Source: Alphaproteobacteria bacterium (GTDB taxonomy: Bacteria; Pseudomonadota; Alphaproteobacteria; UBA9655). Taken from it: a stretch of DNA of 64,000 bases. Below, piece after piece: positions 38,940 through 47,439 of this stretch. How positions within the stretch are numbered: the stretch's first letter is position 1; each line of letters starts with the position of its first letter. A program made the position numbers and the translations under genes. The stretch spans positions 33,539 to 97,538 of the forward strand of contig JAIEPE010000003.1 in the NCBI GenBank assembly GCA_019749915.1, given 5' to 3'. The notes beneath the pieces were generated by a model, which was not told the DNA's origin, ran no database searches, and saw nothing but the letters and a program-made list of their open reading frames with translations.

Positions 38940-39053
38940 ATAGAGAAAGTTCGCTATGTTCTTAGCCCATATAGAGATGTCACAAAGCCAAAAAAACATT
39001 GGTTTTATTATTGTGAGTCCACCGCAGAAGATCTTGAAGGTGCTTCAAGAGTA

Positions 39054-40133
39054 TTATTCATAAATGAATTTCTTTTTAGCTTGGTTTTCCTTAGCTAGAG
39101 TGATGGCTTGTTTCAATTTTTGATCTAGAATTTCTCTCGAAGGTAGTTCTGTTAAATATTGAGCAACGTGGATTCCTGTCTTATCCATTTCCAAATACTC
39201 AATATCATCTTGGTCCTTTCCAGCGCAAAGAATAATCCCAACAGGTTTTTCTTCTCTAGGGAGTCTCTCATTTTTATCAAGCCAGTTGAGATACCATTCC
39301 ATTTGTCCTTTATGCGCAGGGTCAAATTCCCCTAATTTTAAATCAATGGCTATCAACCGACTCAATCTACGGTTAAAAAATAGGAGATCCAAGTACCGGT
39401 CTTTTTTTCCGGTACTCATCCTTTTTTGACGTGCGACAAAACAAAAATCAGAACCAAGTTCTTGTAAAAACTCCATAATATTATTGAGAATCAGGGTCTC
39501 AAGATCTTCTTCCGATTGGTAGTCGTGCCCATTAATAAAATTAATGAAATAAGGATCCTTAAAGATTAGTTCTGCCGTCATTTCATCGTTGGATTGAAGC
39601 TTTGAGATTTGTGATTTAATCACGTTATCTGGTTGTTTGCTTAAAGAAGTGCGTTCATAGAGTCGACTATCCAACTGTTTTTTAAGAGCACGTACGCTCC
39701 AATTCTGCATACGACACATTTCAGTATAGAAATTTCGCTTAAGCTCATCGTCAATTGAACAAATCAGAATAAAGTGAGACCAAGACAATTGTCTCGACAG
39801 TGTCGAGATAATCTTTTTATCCGGAAAAAGCTTAGCAAATTTGATCATTCTAAAAATATTAGGCCTGCTGTAACCTCTTCCATATTTTAAGGAAAGCTCA
39901 CTTACAAGAGAAACGACTATGTTCTCACCATATTCAGCACGTTGAGATTTTAAGAATTCTTCATCAATGCGCTTACCAATCAACCAACAAAGCACAACTT
40001 GCGTTGAATTGTATTCACGAGCAACATGGTTTCTTGCTTCTTCAATTAGTTGACTGATATCATCAACTAATAACTTAGTAGGGTCAATTAATGGAGCTTG
40101 TTGCTTTGCAATGGAATTTTTTATATCTGTCAA
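39054..40133 (-). CDS. YhcG-type PDDEXK nuclease (DUF1016)
   Basis: A 359-residue protein with an N-terminal DUF1016_N domain (about residues 20-165: LCWLIGKRIDEE, SLKYGRGYSRPNIFRMIKFAKLFPD, LSRQLSWSHFILICSID, MCRMQNWSVRALKKQL) and a C-terminal PD-(D/E)XK nuclease (about 185-345: FCFVARQKRM, YLDLLFFNRRLSRLIAIDLKLGEFDPAHKGQM, GIILCAGK). Such proteins are often found in mobile or defence-associated regions and are thought to act on branched or foreign DNA. It stands alone here. The substrate is unproven. Confidence 0.88.
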   Translation of the reverse strand: MTDIKNSIAKQQAPLIDPTKLLVDDISQLIEEARNHVAREYNSTQVVLCWLIGKRIDEEFLKSQRAEYGENIVVSLVSELSLKYGRGYSRPNIFRMIKFAKLFPDKKIISTLSRQLSWSHFILICSIDDELKRNFYTEMCRMQNWSVRALKKQLDSRLYERTSLSKQPDNVIKSQISKLQSNDEMTAELIFKDPYFINFINGHDYQSEEDLETLILNNIMEFLQELGSDFCFVARQKRMSTGKKDRYLDLLFFNRRLSRLIAIDLKLGEFDPAHKGQMEWYLNWLDKNERLPREEKPVGIILCAGKDQDDIEYLEMDKTGIHVAQYLTELPSREILDQKLKQAITLAKENQAKKKFIYE

Positions 40134-40254
40134 TCTCCCCCTCTTTGAAAGTTCTTATAAGTTAATGGTTTAGGAAATTTTTAACAACAAATCCTCTGCA
40201 TAATGTAAACTATTATGAAAGAAGCGTACAAAATAAAAATGATGCTCCTGTATT

Positions 40255-40446
40255 TTATTTCTCATCCTTAAGGGGGCGGGCCTCATCGACCAGCATAATA
40301 GGGACGCCATCACGAATGGGATAGGCAAGCTTAGCCCGCAGGCTAATAAGCTCTTTGGTTTTTGGATCATAGGTAAGGGGTCCCTTGGTGAGGGGACAAA
40401 CAAGCATTTCAAAGAGCTTGGGGTGTAAAGGTGTTTTTTTTTTCAT
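40255..40446 (-). CDS. Trm112/YcaR-family zinc-ribbon-like protein
   Basis: A 63-residue protein of the Trm112 (PF03966) family: [25 protein letters not shown] at residues about 11-35 and [19 protein letters not shown] at about 40-58. Homologues support methyltransferases or act as small partners of unknown role. Only the first Cys of the zinc-binding set is present, common in bacterial members. It starts 10 bases after the LON-domain gene on the same strand, so both are co-transcribed. Confidence 0.92.
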   Translation of the reverse strand: MKKKTPLHPKLFEMLVCPLTKGPLTYDPKTKELISLRAKLAYPIRDGVPIMLVDEARPLKDEK

Positions 40447-40456
40447 AAGTTCCTCT

Positions 40457-41077
40457 TTAGTGGAGAATGGGAGATTCTCCTTTGAAATGAGGTGAGGCGA
40501 TTTCCATTAGAGCCATCATGATATCACACCTTTCAGAGAGGGAGGTAGATTCTAAAAGAGCCTGTTTCTCGATGGGTTTGAAGGGGCAAGCCATGCTTAG
40601 AGAACTTATAATCAGTTCGTCACTGGCGTGGTTTATTTCGTCCCAATTGGCAAAAATTTCCTGATCTTCTAAATAACTTCCTAAAAGGTTCAAAAGGCGC
40701 GTTCGATCAACAAAAGGATCGGTTTGAGCATCTTCTAGATCAAGCTTGTAGTCCTCATAGGTCACTTTTGCTTTTTTCAAAGAGCCATCATCAATGATTT
40801 CAGAGATATCAAACCGGCAGATGCCTTTTAAAGTAATGTAAAGGTAAGGTCCTTCTTGAAAACTAACAATTTTTCCTAAACATCCTGTTTTGAAGTAGCC
40901 TCCCTCGGGATTTATCTGAATCAATCCCATCAGGCGGTGACCTTCCTTAAGAGCGTAGTCAACAATAATTTTGTCTTTCTGGTTTTTTAATAAAAGAGGA
41001 AGTTGGGCACGTGGCAATAAAATTGTTCCGTCAACTATGTGTAAAGGGAGGGTTGAAGGAAGGTTTTGAAACTTCAT
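40457..41077 (-). CDS. LON N-terminal-domain protein
   Basis: A 206-residue protein consisting of the Lon substrate-recognition (LAN/PUA-like) domain alone, without ATPase or protease parts. Recognisable are [20 protein letters not shown] (about 10-29), [17 protein letters not shown] and [16 protein letters not shown] (about 85-100), followed by helices ([34 protein letters not shown]). It is paired with Trm112 across alphaproteobacteria. Its exact function is unknown; a substrate-binding role is inferred from Lon. Confidence 0.92.
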   Translation of the reverse strand: MKFQNLPSTLPLHIVDGTILLPRAQLPLLLKNQKDKIIVDYALKEGHRLMGLIQINPEGGYFKTGCLGKIVSFQEGPYLYITLKGICRFDISEIIDDGSLKKAKVTYEDYKLDLEDAQTDPFVDRTRLLNLLGSYLEDQEIFANWDEINHASDELIISSLSMACPFKPIEKQALLESTSLSERCDIMMALMEIASPHFKGESPILH

Positions 41078-41258
41078 AAAGATATCCTTTGTCAGTATAA
41101 ATAAAGATATAAGGTTTTATGATGCATTTTGCAATCTTTCCTCATGAGATTTATATGCGAAAAAATGCAACAAAAAATTTCTTATGACATTTTTATATAC
41201 CCGCAATGCAAAAATTGTGCTTTAAAAATTCTGATTAGTCTCTATATACATATGTATC

Positions 41259-41422
41259 AGCACAGGCAACACCTCCCTGTACCTGTGCTGAGTTAATCAT
41301 CAAGGTGCAACATCTTGATGTAGGACCTTCGGGTCCGAAGGGTCGATTTATCGATCCTACGTCTCCCAGACGTGAAGCCTCCCTGTTAAACTTGGCCGGG
41401 TTTTATAACCCGGCTTTTTTTT
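41259..41422 (+). ncRNA. Candidate structured small RNA with five hairpins and a terminator
   Basis: Consecutive stems are: AGCACAGG (41259-41266)/CCTGTGCT (41282-41289); CATCAAGGTG (41298-41307)/CATCTTGATG (41311-41320); GGACC-TTCG-GGTCC (41323-41336, a UUCG tetraloop); AGGGTCGAT (41339-41347)/ATCGATCCT (41350-41358); ACGTCT-CCC-AGACGT (41359-41373). A strong terminator GCCGGGTT/AACCCGGC (41395-41414) with eight T ends it. CTCCC motifs, complementary to a Shine-Dalgarno core, are exposed in the first hairpin loop (around 41273), in the fifth and in the single-stranded GCCTCCC at 41378-41384. No ORF fits. A TTGTGC (41216) and TATACAT (41245) pair is a possible promoter. It could be an independent sRNA; the family is not recognised. 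Confidence 0.75.
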
Positions 41423-41458
41423 ATCTATTGAGTTAAATTGTAAAATGTCTTTCTTTGT

Positions 41459-41524
41459 CCTCTCCGCGGAGGCGAGGGCTCATAACTTATTGAATTATAT
41501 GAATCCCCGCCTTCGCGAGAATGA
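41459..41524. repeat. REP-like inverted pair
   Basis: The arm near 41459-41481 (around CTCCGCGGAGGCGAGGGCTC) is approximately the inverse complement of the arm at 41501-41524 (around GAATCCCCGCCTTCGCGAGA). Between them is an AT-rich spacer. The GC-rich arms contrast with the AT-rich flanks and resemble dispersed REP-type palindromes of other alphaproteobacteria. Confidence 0.55.
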
Positions 41525-41666
41525 TATTTTTTATAAATGTTACTATTATGCAGTGGTCTCTATAATTGAATTATTTAAATAATTTTAACTAGCGTAACAT
41601 TTAATATTAGTTTATTTAAATATTAATAATTTGTATGTTATTATCAAAGGGTAGGAACTTTTATTT

Positions 41667-41762
41667 ATGAATATTAATATGTTAAATAAATTACTGTTTT
41701 TAACTCTTATAAGCCTTGTTATGGCTAATAACGCTTCCTTTGAGCAAAGTAACTACAGATGA
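41667..41762 (+). CDS. Possible 31-residue secreted peptide or gene remnant
   Basis: ATG after AGGAA encodes MNINMLNKLLFLTLISLVMA then NNASFEQSNYR. It has the form of a signal peptide with a very short mature part. It may be the beginning of a decayed secreted-protein gene, since several such genes surround it, or a true small peptide. Confidence 0.35.
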   Translation: MNINMLNKLLFLTLISLVMANNASFEQSNYR

Positions 41763-41913
41763 ATTTCTCAAAGAAAAAAGAAAATCCCAGCCAGGGTTTT
41801 TATAAACTTAGCAGGACTTTTTATTGAGAAAATAACATAGAAAATAAAAGAACAATTGAAAATTATTCAAATGCATATTAGATAAAGATAAATGATATTA
41901 TGAGGTGGAAAAA

Positions 41914-44019
41914 ATGAATATATTAAAGAAGTGGAAATTAGCCCTCTTAGCAACAAGTGTTATGCTCTTTCCTAAAGCGGGACATACCATGAATAATGAT
42001 GATGACAGTTTCAAACCAGGAATATCGACACACGCGCCAACTAAATCTCAAGAAGACGAGGCTTCCAATGCTTCAGCACAACCAAGCTCTTCACAGGGTG
42101 TCTCTGAGGCAAATCTTGAACTTGATGGGAATGAGATGTATAATCTTTTTGGGATAAACTTTGAACCAAATGAAGAAATCAAAAATAAACTAAGCTTACT
42201 TCGCAGTAAAAATATTGAAAAGGCTCAAGAAATAACGACGGCTATTGCTCAGGGCCTAAGGTTCCTTTTCCCTAGTCAGTGGGAAGAAGTAGTTAATAGT
42301 CTGATAAACAGCACTGTTGGGCAGGAAAGCAATCCTCAGTCGAACTATTATCTTGATGCGGCTCTTGATATTAAAGATTCTGTAAAGAATATTATTTCCT
42401 TTGCACTAACTCTTGACTCAGAAGAGATCCAAACGCGTTTAAAGGCGTCAGTTCAAGCTATAGGAAACTTAGGAATAGCTTTTTCTTCCCCTTACTCTAG
42501 ATCCACTTACGATTTGGAGGGATTTCACTTCGGATCCACTTACGATTTGAAGAAAGTTAACACTAATTTCAATTATTCTCTCCTTAGTGATTTGATAAAA
42601 CTTACTCCTGATGAAGTGACAAGCTGGAGCAACGTAATTATAGCCAACAAAACAGCTTTCATGTCTTCTAGGGATGTCAAAATTCGTGAAATGAATAGAG
42701 TTGAAGATCTAAATTGTAAAACAATTTCTTCCTTAATAACACTTGATCCTTCCGAAATTAATGAACGAGCAACATTGATGGGAGAAGAGATACTTAAAAA
42801 CGGAACCGTCAGCAATGATTACTTTCTACAGGCTGCACTTCAACTAACAAATAATGAGTTAGAATCGCGCATCCAGAATGCAAAATCAATCTTGGACAGT
42901 TCGCCCGAATTAAAGGGGATAGGTTCACAAATAGCTTACTTGGCATTAAAACGTACACCTGAGGATTTTCAATCTTATTCCCAATTGATAAAGGAGAATG
43001 GAGAACTTTTAATCCCAGCTTTGAACCAGAGGTTCTTACATAAAAAGAGTGGTGCTGTTGATTTATTGACTCTCCCTGTTAAGGAGATAAAAGATCGTGT
43101 CTCAGTTATTAACGAGTATAGAGAGTTATTAGATCGGGCAGCGCAAAATAAAAGACCCCCCTTAAGAGGAGAAGCCGCTAGATACTTGAAAGATACTCCT
43201 ACTGAGATCTACGAAGTGGCAAACAAGCAAAATATTCAAGAGTATTTTCTGAAATATGTACATGAAACTTTCTTACCAAATTTTGCAGATAAATATAGAG
43301 AATCAAATAATCCTTCATTAACAAATCAGGACGTGGAGGAGATGTTTTTTAACTTACTTGGAACTAAATTCCAAGGGGAGGAAATGGAAGAAAAGGATCA
43401 AGAAACTGTAATTCGTACAATAAATGAAACTCTTGGAAGTTTAGACGCCTCCTATAAAGGTTTATTTCAACTAACACCTTTACCGAAACTTCAGCCTTCT
43501 GGAAGCATTGAAAGTGGTCCCTCGAGTAGTAGTAGCAATTCAGTAGACCAGGAAAAAGTCAGACAAATGACACCGTCTTCAAGCTCAACTTCAGCTCCTG
43601 TTGTGCCAGCTTTAGAATTAGAGGCTCGCGAGTTTCATATGGGAAAATCTAACCCCTACCCAACAACTGGATTTTCTGCTTTTGAGGGAGCCCATAGATG
43701 GACTGTAGGAAAGGAAGCTACTATTTCTTTTACAGACATGACCCCCCGTCCTTCCCGTGTTTCTTTTCTCGATACGAAAGGCCTTATAACTCCTACTCAC
43801 TCTCAAACGCTAACCGTAAAGGTGAATGGGAAGGTAGAGAATAGCTATGTTTATGCGCCTGGCAAGAATAATCAGACAATTGAAATCCCTCTGCCTAAAG
43901 ATGGCCCAATAGAAATTGAATTTGAAATCCCCCATGCGGCAAGTCCTTCTGCATTAGGGATTAATGCTGACAACAGAGTACTTGGCATATCATTTGGAGA
44001 AGTCAAGTTTCAGTATTAA
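41914..44019 (+). CDS. Large secreted protein with helical repeats and DUF7024-like C-terminal module
   Basis: Not recognised as a whole. ATG at 41914 is chosen because GAGG (41901-41904) precedes it; the GTG at 41905 overlaps that site. About 701 residues: signal peptide (residues 1-25, cleavage near GHT before MNNDDDS) and acidic, Ser/Gln-rich linker to about 65. A long helical region follows with recurring LT/LDxxE(I/V) units (KLTPDEVTSWSNVI, TLDPSEINERATLM, QLTNNELESRIQNA, RTPEDFQSYSQLI). A Ser-rich linker at about 535-565 precedes a 125-residue C-terminal module shared with the 26870 protein (GFSAFEGAHRWT, PRPSRVSFL, LTVKVNGK, INADNRVLGISF). A surface or envelope role is an inference. 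Confidence 0.75.
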   Translation: MNILKKWKLALLATSVMLFPKAGHTMNNDDDSFKPGISTHAPTKSQEDEASNASAQPSSSQGVSEANLELDGNEMYNLFGINFEPNEEIKNKLSLLRSKNIEKAQEITTAIAQGLRFLFPSQWEEVVNSLINSTVGQESNPQSNYYLDAALDIKDSVKNIISFALTLDSEEIQTRLKASVQAIGNLGIAFSSPYSRSTYDLEGFHFGSTYDLKKVNTNFNYSLLSDLIKLTPDEVTSWSNVIIANKTAFMSSRDVKIREMNRVEDLNCKTISSLITLDPSEINERATLMGEEILKNGTVSNDYFLQAALQLTNNELESRIQNAKSILDSSPELKGIGSQIAYLALKRTPEDFQSYSQLIKENGELLIPALNQRFLHKKSGAVDLLTLPVKEIKDRVSVINEYRELLDRAAQNKRPPLRGEAARYLKDTPTEIYEVANKQNIQEYFLKYVHETFLPNFADKYRESNNPSLTNQDVEEMFFNLLGTKFQGEEMEEKDQETVIRTINETLGSLDASYKGLFQLTPLPKLQPSGSIESGPSSSSSNSVDQEKVRQMTPSSSSTSAPVVPALELEAREFHMGKSNPYPTTGFSAFEGAHRWTVGKEATISFTDMTPRPSRVSFLDTKGLITPTHSQTLTVKVNGKVENSYVYAPGKNNQTIEIPLPKDGPIEIEFEIPHAASPSALGINADNRVLGISFGEVKFQY

Positions 44020-44038
44020 GCTTCTTTTGTTTCCTTGG

Positions 44039-44073
44039 ATCCTGAGCTCACCACATTGTGGTGAATTCAGGAT
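44039..44073 (+). terminator. Hairpin after the 41914 gene
   Basis: Nested stems ATCCTGA/TCAGGAT and TCACCAC/GTGGTGA with an ATT loop, 20 bases beyond the stop; a stable structure between convergent genes. Confidence 0.7.
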
Positions 44074-44149
44074 CTATTCAATAACATAGTTGATCTAAAA
44101 ACAGTAATAAAGGCAGAAAAAGACATCTCCAAGTATAAGGAGTATAGTC

Positions 44150-44473
44150 TTAATCGTCATCATTAGGAGTTTCAATGGGAACAACTTCCGCATCTTCTCC
44201 AAAGTCAGAAGTATCTTCTAAAACGTCATCGCTTTCTGATAAGGGTTCTAATTCCTCCTCAAGTTCAAGACCGAGATCGTCTTCTAACTCTTTCGGAGCG
44301 GGAAGTGGTTTTGCTTCCGCAGTAGGGGGGCGACCTCTACGCTTTTTTATAAGTGATTCTGGGTCAAAGACATTAGCACACTTAGGGCAAGTAATTGGTT
44401 GATGACACATATCATAAAACCGTGTTGTACAGCTTGGGCAAATGCGCTTTACCCCCCATTCAGGTTTCGTCAT
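44150..44473 (-). CDS. TIGR02300 family protein (FYDLN-type zinc ribbon, acidic tail)
   Basis: A 107-residue protein typical of Alphaproteobacteria. The N-terminus has the two CxxC pairs of a zinc ribbon (ICPSCTTRFYDMCHQPITCPKC, Cys about residues 12, 15, 31 and 34, split here as ICPSCTTRFYDM and ITCPKC). A basic KKRRGRPP segment follows at about 44-51, then a long Glu/Asp-rich acidic tail. The function is unknown; the basic AT-hook-like RGRPP and acidic tail suggest nucleic-acid or ribosome association. It is divergent from cmk. Confidence 0.92.
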   Translation of the reverse strand: MTKPEWGVKRICPSCTTRFYDMCHQPITCPKCANVFDPESLIKKRRGRPPTAEAKPLPAPKELEDDLGLELEEELEPLSESDDVLEDTSDFGEDAEVVPIETPNDDD

Positions 44474-44615
44474 AAATCATGTTCTCCTTCTAAGAAAATA
44501 TCATTTGCACAACGGCTTTGTCATGAGTTATGCCATCTGTCAATAACTTGAATGGAATTTTTATCGATTTTTTTGGCAAAGTATGACAAAACATAAGAAT
44601 TAATTTGGAGAATTC

Positions 44616-45278
44616 ATGACGTTCATGATTATTGCAATTGATGGTCCTGCGGGCGCCGGCAAGGGGACGCTTGCCTCTCACTTGGCAAAAATCTATCATT
44701 TAAAACACTTAGATACAGGTCTTTTATATAGAGCGGTGGCTTTTAAGATGCTCCAAGCGGGCATAAAAGCTATGCAAAGGCCAGAAGCCTTTGCAATTGC
44801 TTCTTCTCTAAAGATGGAAGATTTGAATAACTCTTCTTTAAGAAACGAGTCTGTTGGAAATCTGGCGTCAGAAATCTCAGTTTACCCAGAGGTGCGAGAG
44901 TCTCTCCTCAAATTTCAACAGGATTTTGCAAAAGAAACTTCCTCAAATACAAGGGGAGCTGTTTTAGATGGGCGTGATATAGGGCTTGTTGTCCTGCCGG
45001 AGGCCCCTTGTAAAATATTTGTGACTGCTTCTCCAGAGGTGCGGGCAAAGCGACGTTTGAAAGAGTTGCATGAAAAAGAGATAGACAGTATATATGAAAC
45101 TATTCTTGAGGATATCAAAGTGCGGGATGCACGGGATCAAAACCGAGAGGTTTCTCCCCTTCGTCCAGCAAATGATGCTTTTATTTTAGATACCTCAGAG
45201 CTAGGGATTGATGAAGTTATTGAAAAAGCATGTCTTTTTGTTGACTCGAGATATCCTCAAGCGAAAAAGAAAACCTAA
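44616..45278 (+). CDS. cmk: Cytidylate kinase
   Basis: Phosphorylates CMP and dCMP. The 220 residues show the P-loop IAIDGPAGAGKGTLASHLA (about 6-24), the LDTGLLYRAVA substrate motif (about 31-41), VLDGRDIGLVVLPEAPCKIFVTASPEVRAKRR (about 110-140, split by RDIG) and RDARDQNREVSPLRPANDAFILDTS (about 165-190). GGAG precedes the ATG at 44616. It lies directly upstream of rpsA, the standard bacterial order, separated by a structured 101-base leader. Confidence 0.96.
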   Translation: MTFMIIAIDGPAGAGKGTLASHLAKIYHLKHLDTGLLYRAVAFKMLQAGIKAMQRPEAFAIASSLKMEDLNNSSLRNESVGNLASEISVYPEVRESLLKFQQDFAKETSSNTRGAVLDGRDIGLVVLPEAPCKIFVTASPEVRAKRRLKELHEKEIDSIYETILEDIKVRDARDQNREVSPLRPANDAFILDTSELGIDEVIEKACLFVDSRYPQAKKKT

Positions 45279-45293
45279 CTTAGAATAAAAAGA

Positions 45294-45356
45294 CTCGGCC
45301 TTTTTATTCGTGGAATAACCCCTAACCCATCCTTCTTTATGGGCCGAGCATAGGGG
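45294..45356 (+). promoter_or_regulatory. Possible pseudoknot leader of rpsA
   Basis: CTCGGCC (45294-45300) can pair with GGCCGAG (45342-45348). CCCCTA (45319-45324), inside that loop, can pair with TAGGGG (45351-45356) just beyond it, the arrangement of an H-type pseudoknot. CCCAT/ATGGG (45326-45330 / 45339-45343) is a competing hairpin. The fold ends just before the AAGGA ribosome site (45366-45370). Autoregulation by S1 is a plausible role, as known in other bacteria. Confidence 0.5.
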
Positions 45357-45379
45357 AGATATTTTAAGGAAATTAACAC

Positions 45380-47185
45380 ATGACAGAAAAGACCTCTTTA
45401 TCTGGAGGAGCTTCGTCTCACGAAACAGAAAGTTTTGTTGCTCTCTTAGAAGAATCATTTGGAAAAGAAAACAGCCTTGAAGGTCGCATTATCACAGGTA
45501 AAGTTATTGGAATTGAAAATGACGTTGTTATCATTGATGTGGGCTTAAAATCAGAAGGACGTGTTCCTCTTAAGGAATTTTTCGTTGCGGGAGTCGGCCC
45601 AGACTTAAATGTTGGCGACACAGTTGAAGTATTCTTAGAGCGCCTTGAAGATCGGAATGGAGAAACTGTTTTAAGCTATGAAAAAGCACGCCGTGAAGCG
45701 TCTTGGAAAATTCTTGAAAAGTCTCATGAAAAGAGTGAACACGTTGATGGTGTTATCTTTGGTCGCGTTAAAGGTGGGTTCACGGTTGACCTTAAGGGTG
45801 TTGTGGCCTTCTTGCCAGGCAGTCAAGTTGACATTCGTCCCGTTCGGGATGTTTCGCCTCTTATTGGCGTTTCTCAACCTTTCCAAATTTTAAAAATGGA
45901 TCGAGCCCGCGGAAATATCGTTGTTTCAAGAAGAGCTATTCTTGAAGAAACCCGTGCAGAAGCTCGCAGTGAGCTTGTCTCGCGCCTTGAAGAAGGTCAA
46001 ATCCTTGAAGGTATTGTTAAGAATATTACCGATTACGGCGCCTTCGTAGATCTTGGCGGCGTTGATGGGCTTCTTCATGTCACGGACATTGCATGGCACC
46101 GCGTCAATCACCCTTCAGAAGTCTTAACGGTTGGTCAACCGATTCGTGTTCAGATCATTCGTTTCAATCCTGAAAACCAAAGAATTTCCTTAGGAATGAA
46201 GCAATTGGAAAGTGATCCTTGGGCAGGGGCCGAAGTGAAATACAATGTAGGGTCTAAGGTGAAAGGCACAGTAACTAATATCACAGATTACGGTGCTTTC
46301 ATTGAATTGGAACCCGGCATTGAGGGACTTGTCCATGTGACAGAAATGAGCTGGACAAAGAAAAATATGCCTCCAGGAAAAATTGTTTCAACCAGCCAAG
46401 AAGTTGAAGTTCTTGTTTTGGATGTGGATGCCTCAAAACGAAGAATTAGCTTGGGGATGAAACAATGTGTCGCTAATCCTTGGGCAGCGCTTCAAGAGAA
46501 ATATACGGTAGGCTCTGAAGTTGAAGGTGAAGTGAAGAACATTACCGAATTCGGTCTCTTCATCGGACTTACGGAAGATATCGACGGTATGGTTCATATG
46601 TCTGACATTTCATGGGATAAGGCTGCTGAAGAAGCCATTAAGGACTATAAAAAAGGCATGAAAGTACGTGCCAAGATTCTTGATATTGATCCAGAAAAAG
46701 AGCGTGTAAGCCTCGGAATTAAACAGATTACGGGGGATCCGTTTGAAGAATCAATTGCGAATCTTAAGAAAGGGTCAGTTGTGACCTGTGAAGTGACAAC
46801 TGTTCTTGAAACGGGCATTGAAGTTTCTCTTACGGGAGGACTTTCAGGTTTTATTCGCAAGAATGAGTTGTCTCGTGATAGGGTAGAACAACGTTCCGAT
46901 CGCTTTGCTGTTGGTGAAAAAGTTGATGCCAAGATTACTCAGATTGATAGAGCTAATCGTAAAATTACGCTTTCCATTAAGGCACGCGAAGTTGATGAAG
47001 AGCGTGAGGCTATGGTTGAGTATGGATCAACGGATAGCGGTGCAAGTCTTGGCGATATCTTAGGGGCAGCTTTAAAGCAGGTGAAAGAAAAAGCGCCGGC
47101 TGAAGCGAAAGAAAAAGCAGCTCCTAAAAAAGCTGCTAAAACTGCTGAGAAAAAACCAGCGAAAGAAAAAGCTCCAAAGAAGTAG
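45380..47185 (+). CDS. rpsA: 30S ribosomal protein S1
   Basis: Translation-initiation RNA-binding protein with six S1 (OB-fold) repeats spread over about residues 30-560: the clearest are EGRIITGKVIGIENDVVIIDVGLKSEGRVP, ILEGIVKNITDYGAFVDLGGVDGLLHVTD, KGTVTNITDYGAFIELEPGIEGLVHVTEM and EGEVKNITEFGLFIGLTEDIDGMVHMSD (each shown in part). The 601-residue length is normal; the last about 40 residues form a Lys/Ala/Glu-rich basic tail. It lies downstream of cmk with a structured leader, and a strong terminator follows. Confidence 0.97.
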   Translation: MTEKTSLSGGASSHETESFVALLEESFGKENSLEGRIITGKVIGIENDVVIIDVGLKSEGRVPLKEFFVAGVGPDLNVGDTVEVFLERLEDRNGETVLSYEKARREASWKILEKSHEKSEHVDGVIFGRVKGGFTVDLKGVVAFLPGSQVDIRPVRDVSPLIGVSQPFQILKMDRARGNIVVSRRAILEETRAEARSELVSRLEEGQILEGIVKNITDYGAFVDLGGVDGLLHVTDIAWHRVNHPSEVLTVGQPIRVQIIRFNPENQRISLGMKQLESDPWAGAEVKYNVGSKVKGTVTNITDYGAFIELEPGIEGLVHVTEMSWTKKNMPPGKIVSTSQEVEVLVLDVDASKRRISLGMKQCVANPWAALQEKYTVGSEVEGEVKNITEFGLFIGLTEDIDGMVHMSDISWDKAAEEAIKDYKKGMKVRAKILDIDPEKERVSLGIKQITGDPFEESIANLKKGSVVTCEVTTVLETGIEVSLTGGLSGFIRKNELSRDRVEQRSDRFAVGEKVDAKITQIDRANRKITLSIKAREVDEEREAMVEYGSTDSGASLGDILGAALKQVKEKAPAEAKEKAAPKKAAKTAEKKPAKEKAPKK

Positions 47186-47206
47186 TTTTTTCTGATTTGC
47201 TTAAAA

Positions 47207-47240
47207 AAGAAGGAGGCTTGCGGCCTCCTTCTTTTTTTGA
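47207..47240 (+). terminator. Rho-independent terminator of rpsA
   Basis: Stem AAGAAGGAGGC / GCCTCCTTCTT (11 bp, loop TTGCG) followed by a T-run, about 20 bases after the rpsA stop. Confidence 0.95.
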
Positions 47241-47439
47241 GCTGTTTCATTGGTTATAGAGGGAACTCAGGTATGGGCATTCATACGGCAAAGGAAATAT
47301 ATAATAAATATTTTAAAATATCTAATAAATATCTTGATTGTATGAAAAAGGCATAATAGGCTTTTTCTTGCTGAAGAAGAGCGCGTCCAATCGTTTTTCT
47401 CTTTAGATTGATAATGGTAATTTTGTTAATAAAAGGAGT

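Noticed and set aside
38940..39053. Short frames after the inverted repeat (such as from the ATG near 38956)
   Set aside because: Frames are under 45 codons, lack a ribosome site and match nothing I know; likely spacer or decayed DNA.
41667..41762. Insertion-sequence gene near the small RNA
   Set aside because: The ORF is a signal-peptide-like fragment; no transposase motif or terminal inverted repeats were found in 41.4-41.9 kb.
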